NCBI GenBank assembly: GCA_028869255.1
Contig: CP110972.1
Coordinates: 6,176,001 to 6,240,000, forward strand
Reading direction: 5' to 3'
Origin: Pseudomonas poae
GTDB lineage: Bacteria > Pseudomonadota > Gammaproteobacteria > Pseudomonadales > Pseudomonadaceae
Length of the DNA stretch: 64,000 bases
Shown here: positions 33,877 through 44,359 of the stretch, one piece after another
How positions within the stretch are numbered: the stretch's first letter is position 1
Layout: every line of letters begins with the position of its first letter
The notes under the pieces: generated by a model
The model's input: only the letters and a program-made list of their open reading frames with translations
Databases searched by the model: none
Told to the model about the DNA's origin: nothing
Made by a program: the position numbers and the translations under genes

Positions 33877-35718
33877 TTACAGGCCGTCGAGCATCGCCTT
33901 GTTACGCACGGCACCCTTGTCGGCGCTGGTGGCCAGCAGGGCATAGGCTTTGAGCGCGGTCGTGACCTTGCGCGGACGCTTCTCCACCGGCTTCCAACCT
34001 TTCTTGTCCTGCTCGACCCGGCGCGCAGCCAGCTCTTCATCGCTGATCAACAGGTTGATCGAGCGGTTCGGAATGTCGATCAGCACCTTGTCGCCGTCCT
34101 GCACCAGGCCGATGGCGCCACCGGCAGCGGCTTCAGGCGAAGCGTGGCCGATGGACAGGCCCGAGGTGCCGCCGGAGAAACGGCCGTCGGTCAGCAGGGC
34201 GCAGGCTTTGCCCAGGCCCTTGGACTTCAGGTAGGACGTGGGGTAGAGCATCTCCTGCATACCCGGGCCGCCTTTCGGGCCTTCGTAGCGGATGATCACG
34301 ATATCGCCTTCTTTCACTTCGTCGGCGAGGATGCCGCGGACCGAGCTGTCCTGGCTTTCGTAGATCTTGGCGCGACCTTCGAAGACGTGGATCGACTCAT
34401 CCACACCGGCGGTTTTCACCACGCAGCCGTCGAGGGCGATGTTGCCGTACAGCACGGCCAGGCCGCCTTCTTGCGAGTAGGCGTGCTCGACGCTGCGGAT
34501 GCAGCCGTTTTCACGGTCGTCGTCGAGGGTGTCCCAACGGGTCGACTGGCTGAACGCGGTCTGGGTCGGGATGCCCGCCGGGCCGGCCTTGAAAAAGGTG
34601 TGCACGGCTTCGTCGTCAGTCTGGGTGATGTCCCACTTGGCGATGCCTTCGGCGATGGATTTGCTGTGCACGGTCGGCAGGTCGGTGTGCAGCAGGCCGC
34701 CACGGGCCAGCGAGCCTAAGATCGAGAAGATCCCGCCGGCGCGGTGCACGTCTTCCATGTGGTACTTCTGGATGTTCGGCGCGACTTTGCACAGTTGCGG
34801 CACGTGGCGGGACAGACGGTCGATGTCGCGCAGGTCGAAATCGATCTCGGCTTCCTGGGCCGCGGCCAGCAAGTGCAGGATGGTGTTGGTGGAACCGCCC
34901 ATGGCGATATCCAGGGTCATGGCGTTTTCGAACGCCTTGAAGTTGGCGATATTGCGCGGCAACACCGACTCATCGTTCTCGGTGTAGTAACGCTTGCACA
35001 GCTCGACGATGGTACGGCCAGCCTGCAGGAACAGCTGTTCGCGGTCGCTGTGGGTGGCCAGGGTCGAACCGTTGCCCGGCAAGGCCAGGCCCAGGGCTTC
35101 GACCAGGCAGTTCATCGAGTTGGCGGTGAACATGCCGGAGCACGAACCGCAGGTAGGGCAGGCGCTGCGCTCGTATTCCGCAACCTTCTCGTCAGAGGCG
35201 CTGGAATCGGCGGCGATGACCATGGCATCCACCAGGTCGAGGCCGTGGGAGGCGAGCTTGGTCTTGCCGGCTTCCATCGGGCCGCCGGACACGAAGATCA
35301 CCGGGATGTTCAGGCGCAGCGCGGCCATCAGCATGCCGGGGGTGATCTTGTCGCAGTTCGAGATGCACACAATGGCGTCGGCGCAGTGGGCATTGACCAT
35401 GTATTCCACGGAGTCAGCGATGATCTCGCGGCTCGGCAGGGAATACAGCATGCCGTCATGGCCCATGGCGATGCCGTCATCCACGGCGATGGTGTTGAAT
35501 TCCTTGGCCACGCCGCCAGCGCGTTCGATTTCGCGGGCGACCAGTTGGCCCAGGTCCTTGAGGTGGACGTGGCCCGGTACGAACTGGGTAAACGAGTTGG
35601 CAATCGCGATGATCGGCTTTTTGAAGTCGTCATCTTTCATCCCCGTGGCACGCCACAGTGCGCGCGCGCCGGCCATGTTGCGGCCGTGGGTGGATGTTTT
35701 CGAGCGGTAATCTGGCAT
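33877..35718 (-). CDS. ilvD: Dihydroxy-acid dehydratase
   Basis: 613 residues from ATG at 35718, chosen as the family starts [27 protein letters not shown]; the open frame upstream adds 33 unrelated residues. It dehydrates dihydroxy-acids to the 2-oxo-acids that lead to valine, leucine and isoleucine. Fe-S and Mg motifs present: [56 protein letters not shown] with [10 protein letters not shown]. Full length. Works downstream of IlvA in isoleucine synthesis. The long gap upstream must hold its promoter. Confidence 0.97.
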   Translation of the reverse strand: MPDYRSKTSTHGRNMAGARALWRATGMKDDDFKKPIIAIANSFTQFVPGHVHLKDLGQLVAREIERAGGVAKEFNTIAVDDGIAMGHDGMLYSLPSREIIADSVEYMVNAHCADAIVCISNCDKITPGMLMAALRLNIPVIFVSGGPMEAGKTKLASHGLDLVDAMVIAADSSASDEKVAEYERSACPTCGSCSGMFTANSMNCLVEALGLALPGNGSTLATHSDREQLFLQAGRTIVELCKRYYTENDESVLPRNIANFKAFENAMTLDIAMGGSTNTILHLLAAAQEAEIDFDLRDIDRLSRHVPQLCKVAPNIQKYHMEDVHRAGGIFSILGSLARGGLLHTDLPTVHSKSIAEGIAKWDITQTDDEAVHTFFKAGPAGIPTQTAFSQSTRWDTLDDDRENGCIRSVEHAYSQEGGLAVLYGNIALDGCVVKTAGVDESIHVFEGRAKIYESQDSSVRGILADEVKEGDIVIIRYEGPKGGPGMQEMLYPTSYLKSKGLGKACALLTDGRFSGGTSGLSIGHASPEAAAGGAIGLVQDGDKVLIDIPNRSINLLISDEELAARRVEQDKKGWKPVEKRPRKVTTALKAYALLATSADKGAVRNKAMLDGL

Positions 35719-36000
35719 GGAGCACTCCGGGCGGCTAATCGGTATCAAAAGGGAGTGAGCTTCTATTGACGTCTGGAACACCCGAAAAATGGCCCTGGTG
35801 TCCGGAAGTTGCCGCAAACGTTACGGGATCGCCGTGCGCAGTGGCCTTGAGCTCATAAACCCGCCGGGGGATGACTGGCGATGAATAGGGCCGATTCTAC
35901 ACCGCTGGCGGCTGGAGGGAATGGCCGTAAGCGTGGAGACAGCGCTTACGGGATGTGTGGTGGTTTGTGGCGGTAGGAACAATCGTTCTGACACAACACA
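35719..36000. other. Intergenic region upstream of ilvD
   Basis: No gene seen. It holds the ilvD promoter on the minus strand and a perfect 9-bp inverted repeat CCGTAAGCG/CGCTTACGG (35925-35933, 35943-35951) with a 9-base loop and no T run, so an operator or leader hairpin is likelier than a terminator. Confidence 0.4.
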
Positions 36001-36036
36001 AAAAAGGTGGGAGCTGGCTTGCCAGCTCCCACCTTT
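36001..36036 (-). terminator. REP-like perfect hairpin ending the rlmI-like gene
   Basis: 16-bp perfect stem AAAGGTGGGAGCTGGC/GCCAGCTCCCACCTTT (36003-36018, 36021-36036) with a 2-base loop, followed on the minus strand by a T run. The stem holds the REP core GTGGGAGCTGGC, so it looks like a REP element serving as a terminator. Confidence 0.8.
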
Positions 36037-36050
36037 GATCGGCATGTTAC

Positions 36051-37247
36051 TTAGCTGTTCGGCAGCAACCGACAGGTAATGCTCTTGATGTAGCGCGTCT
36101 CGGCAATTGCCGGGTGCACCGGATGGTCCGGGCCTTGGCCGCCGCGTTCGAGCATCTGGATGTTGCGGTCCAGGTGGCGGGCGCTGGTCAGCAGGATGTT
36201 TTGCAGGTCGTCTTCCGGCAGGTGCATGGAGCACGAGGCGCTGACCAGGATGCCGTCCTTGCTGAGCAGGCGCATGGCTTGCTCGTTCAGGCGGCGGTAG
36301 GCGCCTTCGCCGTTTTTCATGTCTTTTTTGCGTTTGATGAAGGCCGGTGGGTCGGCGACGATCACGTCGAAGCGTTCTTCGCTGGCTTTAAGCTCTTTGA
36401 GGGCTTCAAACACGTCGCCTTCGATGCAGGTCATCTTCTCGGCAAAACCGTTCAGCGCGGCGTTGCGCTCTACGCCGTCAAGGGCGAAGGCCGAGGCGTC
36501 GACGCAGAACACTTCACTGGCGCCGAAGGCCGCAGCTTGCACGCCCCAGCCGCCGATGTAGCTGTACAGGTCCAGCACGCGCTTGCCTTTGGCATACGGG
36601 GCCAGGCGCGCACGGTTCATGCGGTGGTCGTAGAACCAGCCGGTTTTCTGGCCCTGGATCACCGGGGCTTCGAATTTCACACCGTTTTCTTCCAGCGCGA
36701 CCCACTCCGGCACCAGGCCGAACACGGTTTCGACGTAGCGGTTGAGGCCCTCGGCGTCACGTGCGGCAGAGTCGTTCTTGAACAGAATGCCACTCGGCTT
36801 GAGCACTTGGGTCAGCGCGGCGATCACGTCTTCCTTATGGGCTTCCATGGTCGCCGAAGCGATCTGCACCACCAGGATGTCGCCGAAACGGTCGACTACC
36901 AGGCCCGGCAACAGGTCGGAATCGCCGTAGACCAGGCGGTAGAACGGCTTGTCGAACAGGCGATCACGCAGCGACAGGGCGACGTTCAGGCGATGCACCA
37001 GCAGCGACTTGTCCAGCGGCAACTTGATGTCACGCGACAGCAGGCGCGCGCAGATCAGGTTGTTCGGGCTCATGGCCACGATGCCCAAAGTCTTGCCGCC
37101 GGCCGCTTCGAGGATGGCCTGGTCGCCTGCCTGGAAGCCGTGAAGTGGGGTGGCGGCCACGTCGATTTCGTTGCTGTAGACCCACAGGTGGCCGTTGCGC
37201 AAACGACGATCGGCGTTGGCTTTGAGACGCAGGCTTGGCAGGGACAT
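36051..37247 (-). CDS. rlmI: Class I rRNA large-subunit methyltransferase, RlmI-like
   Basis: 398 residues from ATG at 37247; the longer frame adds 17 residues without similarity. N-terminal PUA RNA-binding domain (LRLKANADRRLRNGHLWVYSNEID), a central linker, and a Rossmann methyltransferase domain from about 190 (VLDLYSYIGGWGVQAAAFGASEVFCVD; DVIVADPPAFIKRKKD; a catalytic-type Cys in VSASCSMHLPEDDL). RlmI makes m5C1962 in 23S rRNA. The family is good; the exact target nucleotide is by analogy. Confidence 0.87.
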   Translation of the reverse strand: MSLPSLRLKANADRRLRNGHLWVYSNEIDVAATPLHGFQAGDQAILEAAGGKTLGIVAMSPNNLICARLLSRDIKLPLDKSLLVHRLNVALSLRDRLFDKPFYRLVYGDSDLLPGLVVDRFGDILVVQIASATMEAHKEDVIAALTQVLKPSGILFKNDSAARDAEGLNRYVETVFGLVPEWVALEENGVKFEAPVIQGQKTGWFYDHRMNRARLAPYAKGKRVLDLYSYIGGWGVQAAAFGASEVFCVDASAFALDGVERNAALNGFAEKMTCIEGDVFEALKELKASEERFDVIVADPPAFIKRKKDMKNGEGAYRRLNEQAMRLLSKDGILVSASCSMHLPEDDLQNILLTSARHLDRNIQMLERGGQGPDHPVHPAIAETRYIKSITCRLLPNS

Positions 37248-37296
37248 GACGTCGCTCCGGAAAAAGAGCGGGAGTATACCCTTTGCGCACCGGTTC

Positions 37297-37385
37297 ATGT
37301 GGGAGCTGGCTTGCCTGCGATGCAGTCGGCGCGGTGTATCTGACGTACGGCGGTGATCCTATCGCAGGCAAGCCAGCTCCCACAT
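37297..37385. repeat. REPIN: inverted pair of REP palindromes
   Basis: Arms ATGTGGGAGCTGGCTTGCCT... (37297-37322) and its reverse complement (37361-37385), about 38 bases apart. It lies between divergent starts (rlmI-like gene and HDOD gene), an unusual place for these elements. Confidence 0.9.
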
Positions 37386-37469
37386 TTAGTCCGATTTCAA
37401 TCGGGCATTTGGGTGTCGGTCGAGTTTGCTTAGAGGTTAGAATCCCCGCCTAGCCCAGAGTATGTACTT

Positions 37470-38336
37470 ATGTCCCAAGAGCTTTCCGCCGAACAGATCC
37501 AACAGGCCCTGCAGGGCATCAGCGTGCCGCCCCAGCCGCAAATCATGGTGGATTTGCAGATGGAGCAATACATGCCCGACCCGGACCTGGAAGTGATCGC
37601 ACGGCTGATCTCCCAGGACCCGGGGCTGTCCGGCGCATTGCTGAAGATCGTCAACTCGTCGTATTACGGGCTGAGCAACAAAATCGCCTCGATCCAGCGC
37701 GCGGTGAACCTGCTGGGCAGCCGTTCGATCATCAACCTGATCAACGCCCTGTCGATCAAAGGCGAGATGAGCGATGACACCATCGTCACCCTCAACCGCT
37801 TCTGGGACACCGCCCAGGACGTGGCCATGACCTGCCTGACCCTGGCCAAGCGTACCGGCGCCCAGGCGGTGGACGAGGCCTATGCCCTGGGGCTGTTCCA
37901 CGATTGCGGCGTGCCGCTGATGCTCAAGCGGTTCCCCAACTACATGGCCGTGCTGGAGCAGGCCTACGCCAACGCCGGCCCCGACTGCCGGGTGGTCGAC
38001 ACCGAAAACAACGCGTTCAACACCAACCATGCGGTGGTCGGCTACTACACTGCGAAGTCTTGGCGCCTGCCGGAGCATGTGACCGACGCCATCGCCAACC
38101 ACCACAATGCCCTGGCGATTTTCAGCGATGAGACGTCGCGCAATTCCCAACTGAAAAACCTGCTGGCGATCCTGAAAATGGCCGAGCACATCTGCTCGTC
38201 CTATCGGGTGCTGGGCAACCAGGCGGTCGACCATGAGTGGAATGCGATCGGCCATCTGGTGCTGGACTACGTGGGCCTGTCGGACTACGACTTTGAAAGC
38301 CTGAAGTTGTCGATCCGCGAGCTGGGCGCGCACTGA
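37470..38336 (+). CDS. HDOD domain signalling protein
   Basis: 288 residues. A single HDOD domain (about 20-220): QIMVDLQMEQYMPDPDLEVIARLISQDPGLSGALLKIVNSSYYG, then SIINLINALSIKG and ALGLFHDCGVPLMLKRFPNY. HDOD proteins are degenerate HD domains without phosphodiesterase activity and act as scaffolds in signalling. No receiver or kinase domain is attached. It ends 9 bp before mutM on the same strand, so the two probably share a transcript, though no functional link is known. Confidence 0.88.
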   Translation: MSQELSAEQIQQALQGISVPPQPQIMVDLQMEQYMPDPDLEVIARLISQDPGLSGALLKIVNSSYYGLSNKIASIQRAVNLLGSRSIINLINALSIKGEMSDDTIVTLNRFWDTAQDVAMTCLTLAKRTGAQAVDEAYALGLFHDCGVPLMLKRFPNYMAVLEQAYANAGPDCRVVDTENNAFNTNHAVVGYYTAKSWRLPEHVTDAIANHHNALAIFSDETSRNSQLKNLLAILKMAEHICSSYRVLGNQAVDHEWNAIGHLVLDYVGLSDYDFESLKLSIRELGAH

Positions 38337-38345
38337 GAGGTACAC

Positions 38346-39158
38346 ATGCCCGAGTTACCAGAAGTCGAAACCACCCGGCGTGGCATCGCGCCGCACCTCG
38401 AAGGCCAGCGCGTCAGCCGCGTGGTGGTGCGTGAGCGCCGCCTGCGCTGGCCGATCCCGGAAGACCTGGATGTGCGCCTGTCGGGGCAGCGCATCGTGCT
38501 GGTGGAGCGGCGGGCCAAGTACCTGCTGATCAATGCCGAAGTGGGCACGTTGATCAGCCACTTGGGCATGTCGGGCAACCTGCGCCTGGTGGAAGTCGGC
38601 ATGCCGGCGGCCAAGCATGAGCATGTGGATATCGAGCTTGAGTCGGGCCTGGCCCTGCGTTACACCGACCCTCGGCGTTTTGGCGCGATGCTCTGGAGCC
38701 AGGACCCGCACAACCACGAGCTGCTGCTTCGTCTGGGGCCGGAGCCGTTGACCGATCTGTTTGATGGCGAGCGTTTGTTCCAACTGTCCCGTGGCCGTTC
38801 GATGGCGGTCAAGCCGTTCATCATGGACAACGCGGTGGTGGTGGGGGTGGGCAATATCTATGCGACGGAAGCGCTGTTTGCGGCGGGGATTGATCCGCGC
38901 CGGGAAGCCAAGGGGATTTCCCGTGGGCGTTACCTGAAGCTGGCCATCGAGATCAAGCGCATCCTGGCAGCCGCCATCGAACGCGGCGGCACCACGTTGC
39001 GCGACTTTATCGGCGGCGATGGGCAGCCGGGGTATTTCCAGCAGGAACTGTTCGTCTATGGCCGGGGAGGCGAGGCGTGCAAGGTCTGTGGGAGCGAGTT
39101 ACGCAATGTGGTGCTGGGGCAGCGGGCGAGTGTGTTTTGCCCCAAGTGCCAGAGCTGA
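38346..39158 (+). CDS. mutM: Formamidopyrimidine-DNA glycosylase
   Basis: 270 residues. Bifunctional glycosylase/AP lyase that removes 8-oxoguanine and formamidopyrimidines. The N-terminus is MPELPEVE (catalytic Pro2 and Glu3), a conserved Lys lies in RRAKYLLI, the helix-two-turn-helix has [12 protein letters not shown], and the C-terminal zinc finger [12 protein letters not shown] is complete. Directly after the HDOD gene. Confidence 0.97.
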   Translation: MPELPEVETTRRGIAPHLEGQRVSRVVVRERRLRWPIPEDLDVRLSGQRIVLVERRAKYLLINAEVGTLISHLGMSGNLRLVEVGMPAAKHEHVDIELESGLALRYTDPRRFGAMLWSQDPHNHELLLRLGPEPLTDLFDGERLFQLSRGRSMAVKPFIMDNAVVVGVGNIYATEALFAAGIDPRREAKGISRGRYLKLAIEIKRILAAAIERGGTTLRDFIGGDGQPGYFQQELFVYGRGGEACKVCGSELRNVVLGQRASVFCPKCQS

Positions 39159-39182
39159 TTGCTGGGTGATGGCTGATATTGC

Positions 39183-39255
39183 CATCGCAGGCAAGCCAGC
39201 TCCCACATTTGGATGTGTGAATACATTCAAGTGTGGGAGCTGGCTTGCCTGCGAT
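39183..39255. repeat. REPIN: inverted pair of REP palindromes
   Basis: Left arm CATCGCAGGCAAGCCAGCTC, right arm its reverse complement, about 22 bases apart; between convergent mutM and the ferredoxin gene. Confidence 0.9.
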
Positions 39256-39281
39256 GAGGCCCTTACAGGCGCCGCGAAACC

Positions 39282-39870
<589 letters not shown>

Positions 39871-39875
39871 GAGAG

Positions 39876-40424
<549 letters not shown>

Positions 40425-40469
40425 TTATGCAGAAGAAAGCACTATAGACAGCACGAATAGCGTGTTTTT

Positions 40470-42065
40470 TCACGCCGTTTTCAGACGTTCGGCCAATGCC
40501 GTTGCCAGTTGCGCCGTTAAACCGTACACCGACAATTGCGGGTTAGCCCCAATGCTGGTGGGGAATAACGAGCCATCGTGGATCGACAAGTTACGCAACT
40601 GGTGGTGGCGACCGAGGCTGTCGGCCACCGCGTTTTTCGGCTCTTCACCCATCGCGCAACCGCCCATCACATGGGCGCTGCCCAGCGTGGTGCGATGCAG
40701 TTCCAGGCTCAAACCGTCAATCAGGCTGCGCGCCTCGGCCAGGCTGTTCACGAACCGCGCATCGTGATGCAGCGGCTTCACCGACTTGGCGCCCGCCGCG
40801 AACTGGATCTCGGCCATGCTGTGGAAGGCGCGACGCAGGCCGTCCCAGGCGTAAGGCGACACTGGGTAGTCGAGCACCGGCGTGCCGTCCCCGCGCAAGT
40901 CCACCGTCCCGCCCGGGCTGTCGGGGTGGAAGCCGTCCCGCAACAGGGCCAGCATCGCGTGGGTATTGGGCAAGCGGCTCATGTCCAGGGCGTTTTGCGT
41001 GCCGTAACCGCCGAACAAGGTGCTGGCCAATCCTGGGTGTAAGGGCGGTGCTTCGAGCTTGTAAGACATTTTGCCGGTGGTGCCGTCCTGCCATTGGAAG
41101 TGGTCCGAATAAATCGACTGCGGCGCGCCGTAGAACGGGTTGATCACCTCGTCGAACAGCCCGGCGGAGAAATTCACCAGGTGCAAAAAGGTACGCTTGC
41201 CCAGGCGCGAGTGTGGGTCCGGGGCGTTCGAGCGCATCAGCAGCGCCGGGCTATTGATACCGCCGCCCGCCAGCACGTAATGCCTGGCCTTGACCGTGAC
41301 CTTGCGCCCCGTCGGTGCCACGCAGCGTTCATCCATGGCCACACATTCCAGGCTGCTGATGTGGTCGCCGCTGTACACCAGCCGTTCGGCGCGGGCCAGG
41401 TACAGCAGCTCGCCGCCTTGCTCCAGGGTGGACGGGATGGTGGTTACCAGCATCGACTGCTTGGCGTTGACCGGGCAGCCCATGCCGCAATACCCCAGGT
41501 TGAAGCAGCCGCGCACATTGCGTGGGATCACATGCCAGCTGTAGCCGAGTTTTTCGCAGCCTTTACGGATCACATCATTGTTGGCGTTGGGCGGCAGGGC
41601 CCAGGGCGCGATCCCCAGGCGTTGCTCCATTTTTTCGAACCACGGCGCCATTTCGGCGCTGCTGTGGCCCTTCACTGCATATTCGCTGGCCCAGTGGGAA
41701 AGGGTCGCGTCGGGCGTGCGAAAACTCGAGGTCCAGTTGATCAGCGTGGTGCCGCCCACCGCACGACCTTGCAGGATGGTGATCGCGCCGTCCTTGCTCA
41801 TGCGGCCGATGCCTTCCTGGTACAGGCTGGCGTAGGCTTCGTCTTCGAGCAGCTTGAAGTCGCTGCTGGTCTTGAGCGGGCCTTCTTCGATCAACAACAC
41901 CTTGTAGCCGGCGGCGCTGAGGATTTCGGCGGTGGTGCCGCCACCGGCGCCGCTGCCGATGATCGCCACGTCGGCTTCCAGGGTCAGGTCATGGTCGAGG
42001 GCGGCGCCATTGTGGGTTTTCCAGCCACGGGCCAGGCCATCGCGGAACAGATCGGGTACGGGCAT
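40470..42065 (-). CDS. laoA: GMC-type FAD alcohol dehydrogenase LaoA
   Basis: 531 residues. FAD-binding GxGxxG fold at about residues 33-45 (DVAIIGSGAGGGTTAEIL), a GMC core (GRAVGGTTLINW; ALDMSRLPNTHAML), and the C-terminal GMC signature region (HVMGGCAMGEEPKNAVADSLGRHHQLRNLSIHDGSLFPTSIGANPQLSVYGL). A Cys-rich stretch (RGCFNLGYCGMGCPVNAKQ) is also seen. In P. aeruginosa the laoABC genes oxidise long-chain alcohols from detergents and alkanes; LaoA is the alcohol dehydrogenase. It has no signal peptide of its own; see LaoB. Downstream gene of the laoC-laoB-laoA order. Confidence 0.87.
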   Translation of the reverse strand: MPVPDLFRDGLARGWKTHNGAALDHDLTLEADVAIIGSGAGGGTTAEILSAAGYKVLLIEEGPLKTSSDFKLLEDEAYASLYQEGIGRMSKDGAITILQGRAVGGTTLINWTSSFRTPDATLSHWASEYAVKGHSSAEMAPWFEKMEQRLGIAPWALPPNANNDVIRKGCEKLGYSWHVIPRNVRGCFNLGYCGMGCPVNAKQSMLVTTIPSTLEQGGELLYLARAERLVYSGDHISSLECVAMDERCVAPTGRKVTVKARHYVLAGGGINSPALLMRSNAPDPHSRLGKRTFLHLVNFSAGLFDEVINPFYGAPQSIYSDHFQWQDGTTGKMSYKLEAPPLHPGLASTLFGGYGTQNALDMSRLPNTHAMLALLRDGFHPDSPGGTVDLRGDGTPVLDYPVSPYAWDGLRRAFHSMAEIQFAAGAKSVKPLHHDARFVNSLAEARSLIDGLSLELHRTTLGSAHVMGGCAMGEEPKNAVADSLGRHHQLRNLSIHDGSLFPTSIGANPQLSVYGLTAQLATALAERLKTA

Positions 42066-42102
42066 AGAAATGCACTCTTATTTTTGTACGAAGTTGCGGT
42101 CC

Positions 42103-42193
42103 ATGTGGGAGCTGGCTTGCCTGCGATGGCGGTCTGTCTGCCAGTGCATTTATGGCTGATCCACCGCTATCGCAGGCAAGCCAGCTCCCACAT
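42103..42193. repeat. REPIN between laoB and laoA
   Basis: Arms ATGTGGGAGCTGGCTTGCCT... and the reverse complement about 37 bases apart. It splits two co-directional genes of one operon. Confidence 0.9.
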
Positions 42194-42211
42194 TTGATGG
42201 GGTTATCAAGT

Positions 42212-42757
42212 CTAGATTTTTGGCGGGCCGGGATAGCCGCAATGGGCCCAGGACTGCGGCCGGAAGTACCAGGCCATGATCACCAGTTTGAGCAGCGAGC
42301 CCTGGCCCATGCGCAGCAGATTCAAGTAGCTGTTTTCCCAGCGCTGCAGGAAGTTGCGGACCTGCTCCGCGCTGGCGTTTTCCCAACTGCCCCAGATCCC
42401 GGTCAACGGGCCACGGGTGATGCCCATGCCCAATACGTCGAACAGTTGCTGGGTTAGCTTGAACATCTCCGGCGACAGATGCTGCAGGCTGTAGTCGAGT
42501 TTTTTCAGGGTGTCTTCAATCCCGCTGACCACTTCCTGGGTACTGGCTACCCCTTCCAGCAACACCGGAATGACGGCGCGCAGGAACGGCAAATCACTGC
42601 TGCGCAGCATGGCAAAGCCGCTCGCCGGGGTGCTGCTGGAGCAACCGCTGAGGCTGGCGCCGAGGCCGGCCGTGGCCAGGAAGGCGCTGGCGCACAGGCC
42701 GATTTTCAACACGCCGCGCCGCGACAGCGCGGGTGAATCCGTAAGGCTGGGGTTCAT
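42212..42757 (-). CDS. laoB: LaoB, Tat-signal partner protein of the alcohol dehydrogenase
   Basis: 181 residues from ATG at 42757. The N-terminus carries a twin-arginine signal SRRGVLK (Arg13-Arg14) followed by a hydrophobic stretch and a lipobox LSGC (Cys39), so it may be a Tat-exported lipoprotein. The rest is helical (LRAVIPVLLEGVASTQEVVSGIEDTLKKLDYSL, VRNFLQRWENSYLNLLRMG) and resembles the small subunits that go with membrane-bound GMC dehydrogenases. It lies between laoC and laoA, and in P. aeruginosa the homologue is needed with LaoA. It may carry LaoA across the membrane. Confidence 0.82.
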   Translation of the reverse strand: MNPSLTDSPALSRRGVLKIGLCASAFLATAGLGASLSGCSSSTPASGFAMLRSSDLPFLRAVIPVLLEGVASTQEVVSGIEDTLKKLDYSLQHLSPEMFKLTQQLFDVLGMGITRGPLTGIWGSWENASAEQVRNFLQRWENSYLNLLRMGQGSLLKLVIMAWYFRPQSWAHCGYPGPPKI

Positions 42758-42785
42758 TGTTATTGTTATCCCGTGGGTGGCGGTA

Positions 42786-44213
42786 TCAGCGGACAAACAG
42801 CTTCTGGATCAGTTTCTGGATGGCTTTGCCGTAAGGCGGGTAGATCAATTTCGCCGCGTTCAGGCGCTGTTTCACCAGCACACCCTTGGCTTTGCTGAAC
42901 GTGAGAAACCCTTCGTGGCCGTGGTAGTGGCCCATGCCGGACGGGCCGATGCCGCCAAAGGGCAGGTCGTCCTGGGCCACATGCAGCAGGGTGTCGTTCA
43001 GGCACACGCCGCCCGAGTGAGTTTCGTGGAGTACGCGATACTGTTCGCCCTTGTTGTAGCCGAAGTAATACAGGGCCAGTGGGCGAGGGCGCTGGTTGAT
43101 GTAGGCGAACGCTTGGTCAAGACCGCGATACGGCACGATCGGCAGCAGCGGGCCGAAGATTTCATCCTGCATCACGGTCATTTCGTCGCTGACATTCAGC
43201 AGCAGGCTGTGGGCCATGCGCCGTGCCTGGCCCTGGTCGTACAGCGGGATCAGGGTCGCGCCCTTTTCTGTGGCGTCCTTGATGTAGGCATTCAGCCTGG
43301 CCAACTGCCGCTCGTTGATGATGGCGGTGTAGTCCGGGTTGTCATTCAAGGTCGGATAGAACCCGCGAATTGCCTGCGTGTAGGCGTCGACGAAACCCTC
43401 GACGCGGTCTTCCGGCACCAGCACGTAGTCCGGCGCTACGCAGGTTTGCCCGGCGTTCAGGGCTTTGCCGAAGGCGATGCGTTCGGCGGCGTCCTTGAGC
43501 GGTACGTCGGCGGAAACGATGGCCGGCGACTTGCCGCCCAGCTCCAGGGTCACCGGCGTAAGGTGTTCGGCGGCGGCACGCATCACGTGCTTGCCGATGC
43601 TGGTGGCGCCGGTAAACAGCAGGTGATCGAAGCGCAGCCTGGAAAACGCCATGCCCACCTCAGCCTCACCGAGCACCACGCACACCAGGTCCTCGGGGAA
43701 AATCTTCGCCAGCAGCGTCTTGAGCAATTCACCCGTGGCGGGCGTGGATTCACTGAGCTTGAGCATCACCCGGTTACCGGCGGCCAACGCCCCGACCAAT
43801 GGGCCGATAGCCAGGTACAGCGGGTAGTTCCAGGGCACGATCACCCCGACCACACCCAGCGGCTGGTAAATCACTTTGGCCGAGGCCGGTTGGAAGGCAA
43901 TGCCTACAGCACGGCGGGAAGGTTTCATCCAGCTCTTAAGGTGTTTGCTGGCGTAGTGAATGCCGTGCAGGCTGGGCATCAGCTCGGCGAACAGGGTTTC
44001 GTCGGCGCTGCGGTGGCTGAAGTCCTGGCTGATGGCGCCGATCAGCGCTTGGCGTTCGTCGCTGAGCAAGTCCCGCAGCGCCTTGAGCCATTGCTGGCGT
44101 TGCGCGGCCGGCGGCATCGGGTTGGCGGCGTAGGCGCGGCGTTGGGCGTCGAACAGGTCCTGGAGTTGATCCAGCGCCTGGGAATCTTGCAGGTAGGCAA
44201 CGTTGGCAGACAT
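42786..44213 (-). CDS. laoC: Long-chain aldehyde dehydrogenase LaoC (coniferyl-aldehyde dehydrogenase type)
   Basis: 475 residues. NAD(P)-dependent aldehyde dehydrogenase: VVGVIVPWNYPLYLAIGPLVGALAAGN, glutamate motif TLELGGKSPAIV, catalytic cysteine in NAGQTCVAPDYV, and the C-terminal PFGGIGPSGMGHYHGHEGF. Generic annotation calls the subfamily coniferyl aldehyde dehydrogenase; the setting next to laoB, laoA and a divergent TetR gene points to oxidation of fatty aldehydes to acids. First gene of the operon, 28 bp before laoB. No signal peptide. Confidence 0.87.
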   Translation of the reverse strand: MSANVAYLQDSQALDQLQDLFDAQRRAYAANPMPPAAQRQQWLKALRDLLSDERQALIGAISQDFSHRSADETLFAELMPSLHGIHYASKHLKSWMKPSRRAVGIAFQPASAKVIYQPLGVVGVIVPWNYPLYLAIGPLVGALAAGNRVMLKLSESTPATGELLKTLLAKIFPEDLVCVVLGEAEVGMAFSRLRFDHLLFTGATSIGKHVMRAAAEHLTPVTLELGGKSPAIVSADVPLKDAAERIAFGKALNAGQTCVAPDYVLVPEDRVEGFVDAYTQAIRGFYPTLNDNPDYTAIINERQLARLNAYIKDATEKGATLIPLYDQGQARRMAHSLLLNVSDEMTVMQDEIFGPLLPIVPYRGLDQAFAYINQRPRPLALYYFGYNKGEQYRVLHETHSGGVCLNDTLLHVAQDDLPFGGIGPSGMGHYHGHEGFLTFSKAKGVLVKQRLNAAKLIYPPYGKAIQKLIQKLFVR

Positions 44214-44249
44214 GGCGCAGTTCCCGATTGTTATAGGTCTGCGTGGATT

Positions 44250-44269
44250 TTTAGAGTCATTACTCTAAA
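44250..44269. promoter_or_regulatory. Likely LaoR operator
   Basis: Perfect palindrome TTTAGAGT-CATT-ACTCTAAA between divergent laoC and laoR, 37 bp from the laoC start. Size and symmetry fit a TetR-family operator, where the repressor would block the laoC promoter and perhaps its own. Confidence 0.65.
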
Positions 44270-44359
44270 TTGTCAAATGTCATTGCAGCAACATCCAGAT
44301 TTATCATGGCAAGGATAGGTCGTAAGATGCCCCATCACGTGTTTAGAAGCTGATCCCCT

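Noticed and set aside
36114..37343. 409-codon frame antisense to the rlmI-like gene
   Set aside because: Shadow of a clear methyltransferase; runs into a REP pair.
42510..44318. 602-codon frame antisense to laoC
   Set aside because: Composition typical of a shadow, covers a clear aldehyde dehydrogenase and the divergent promoter.
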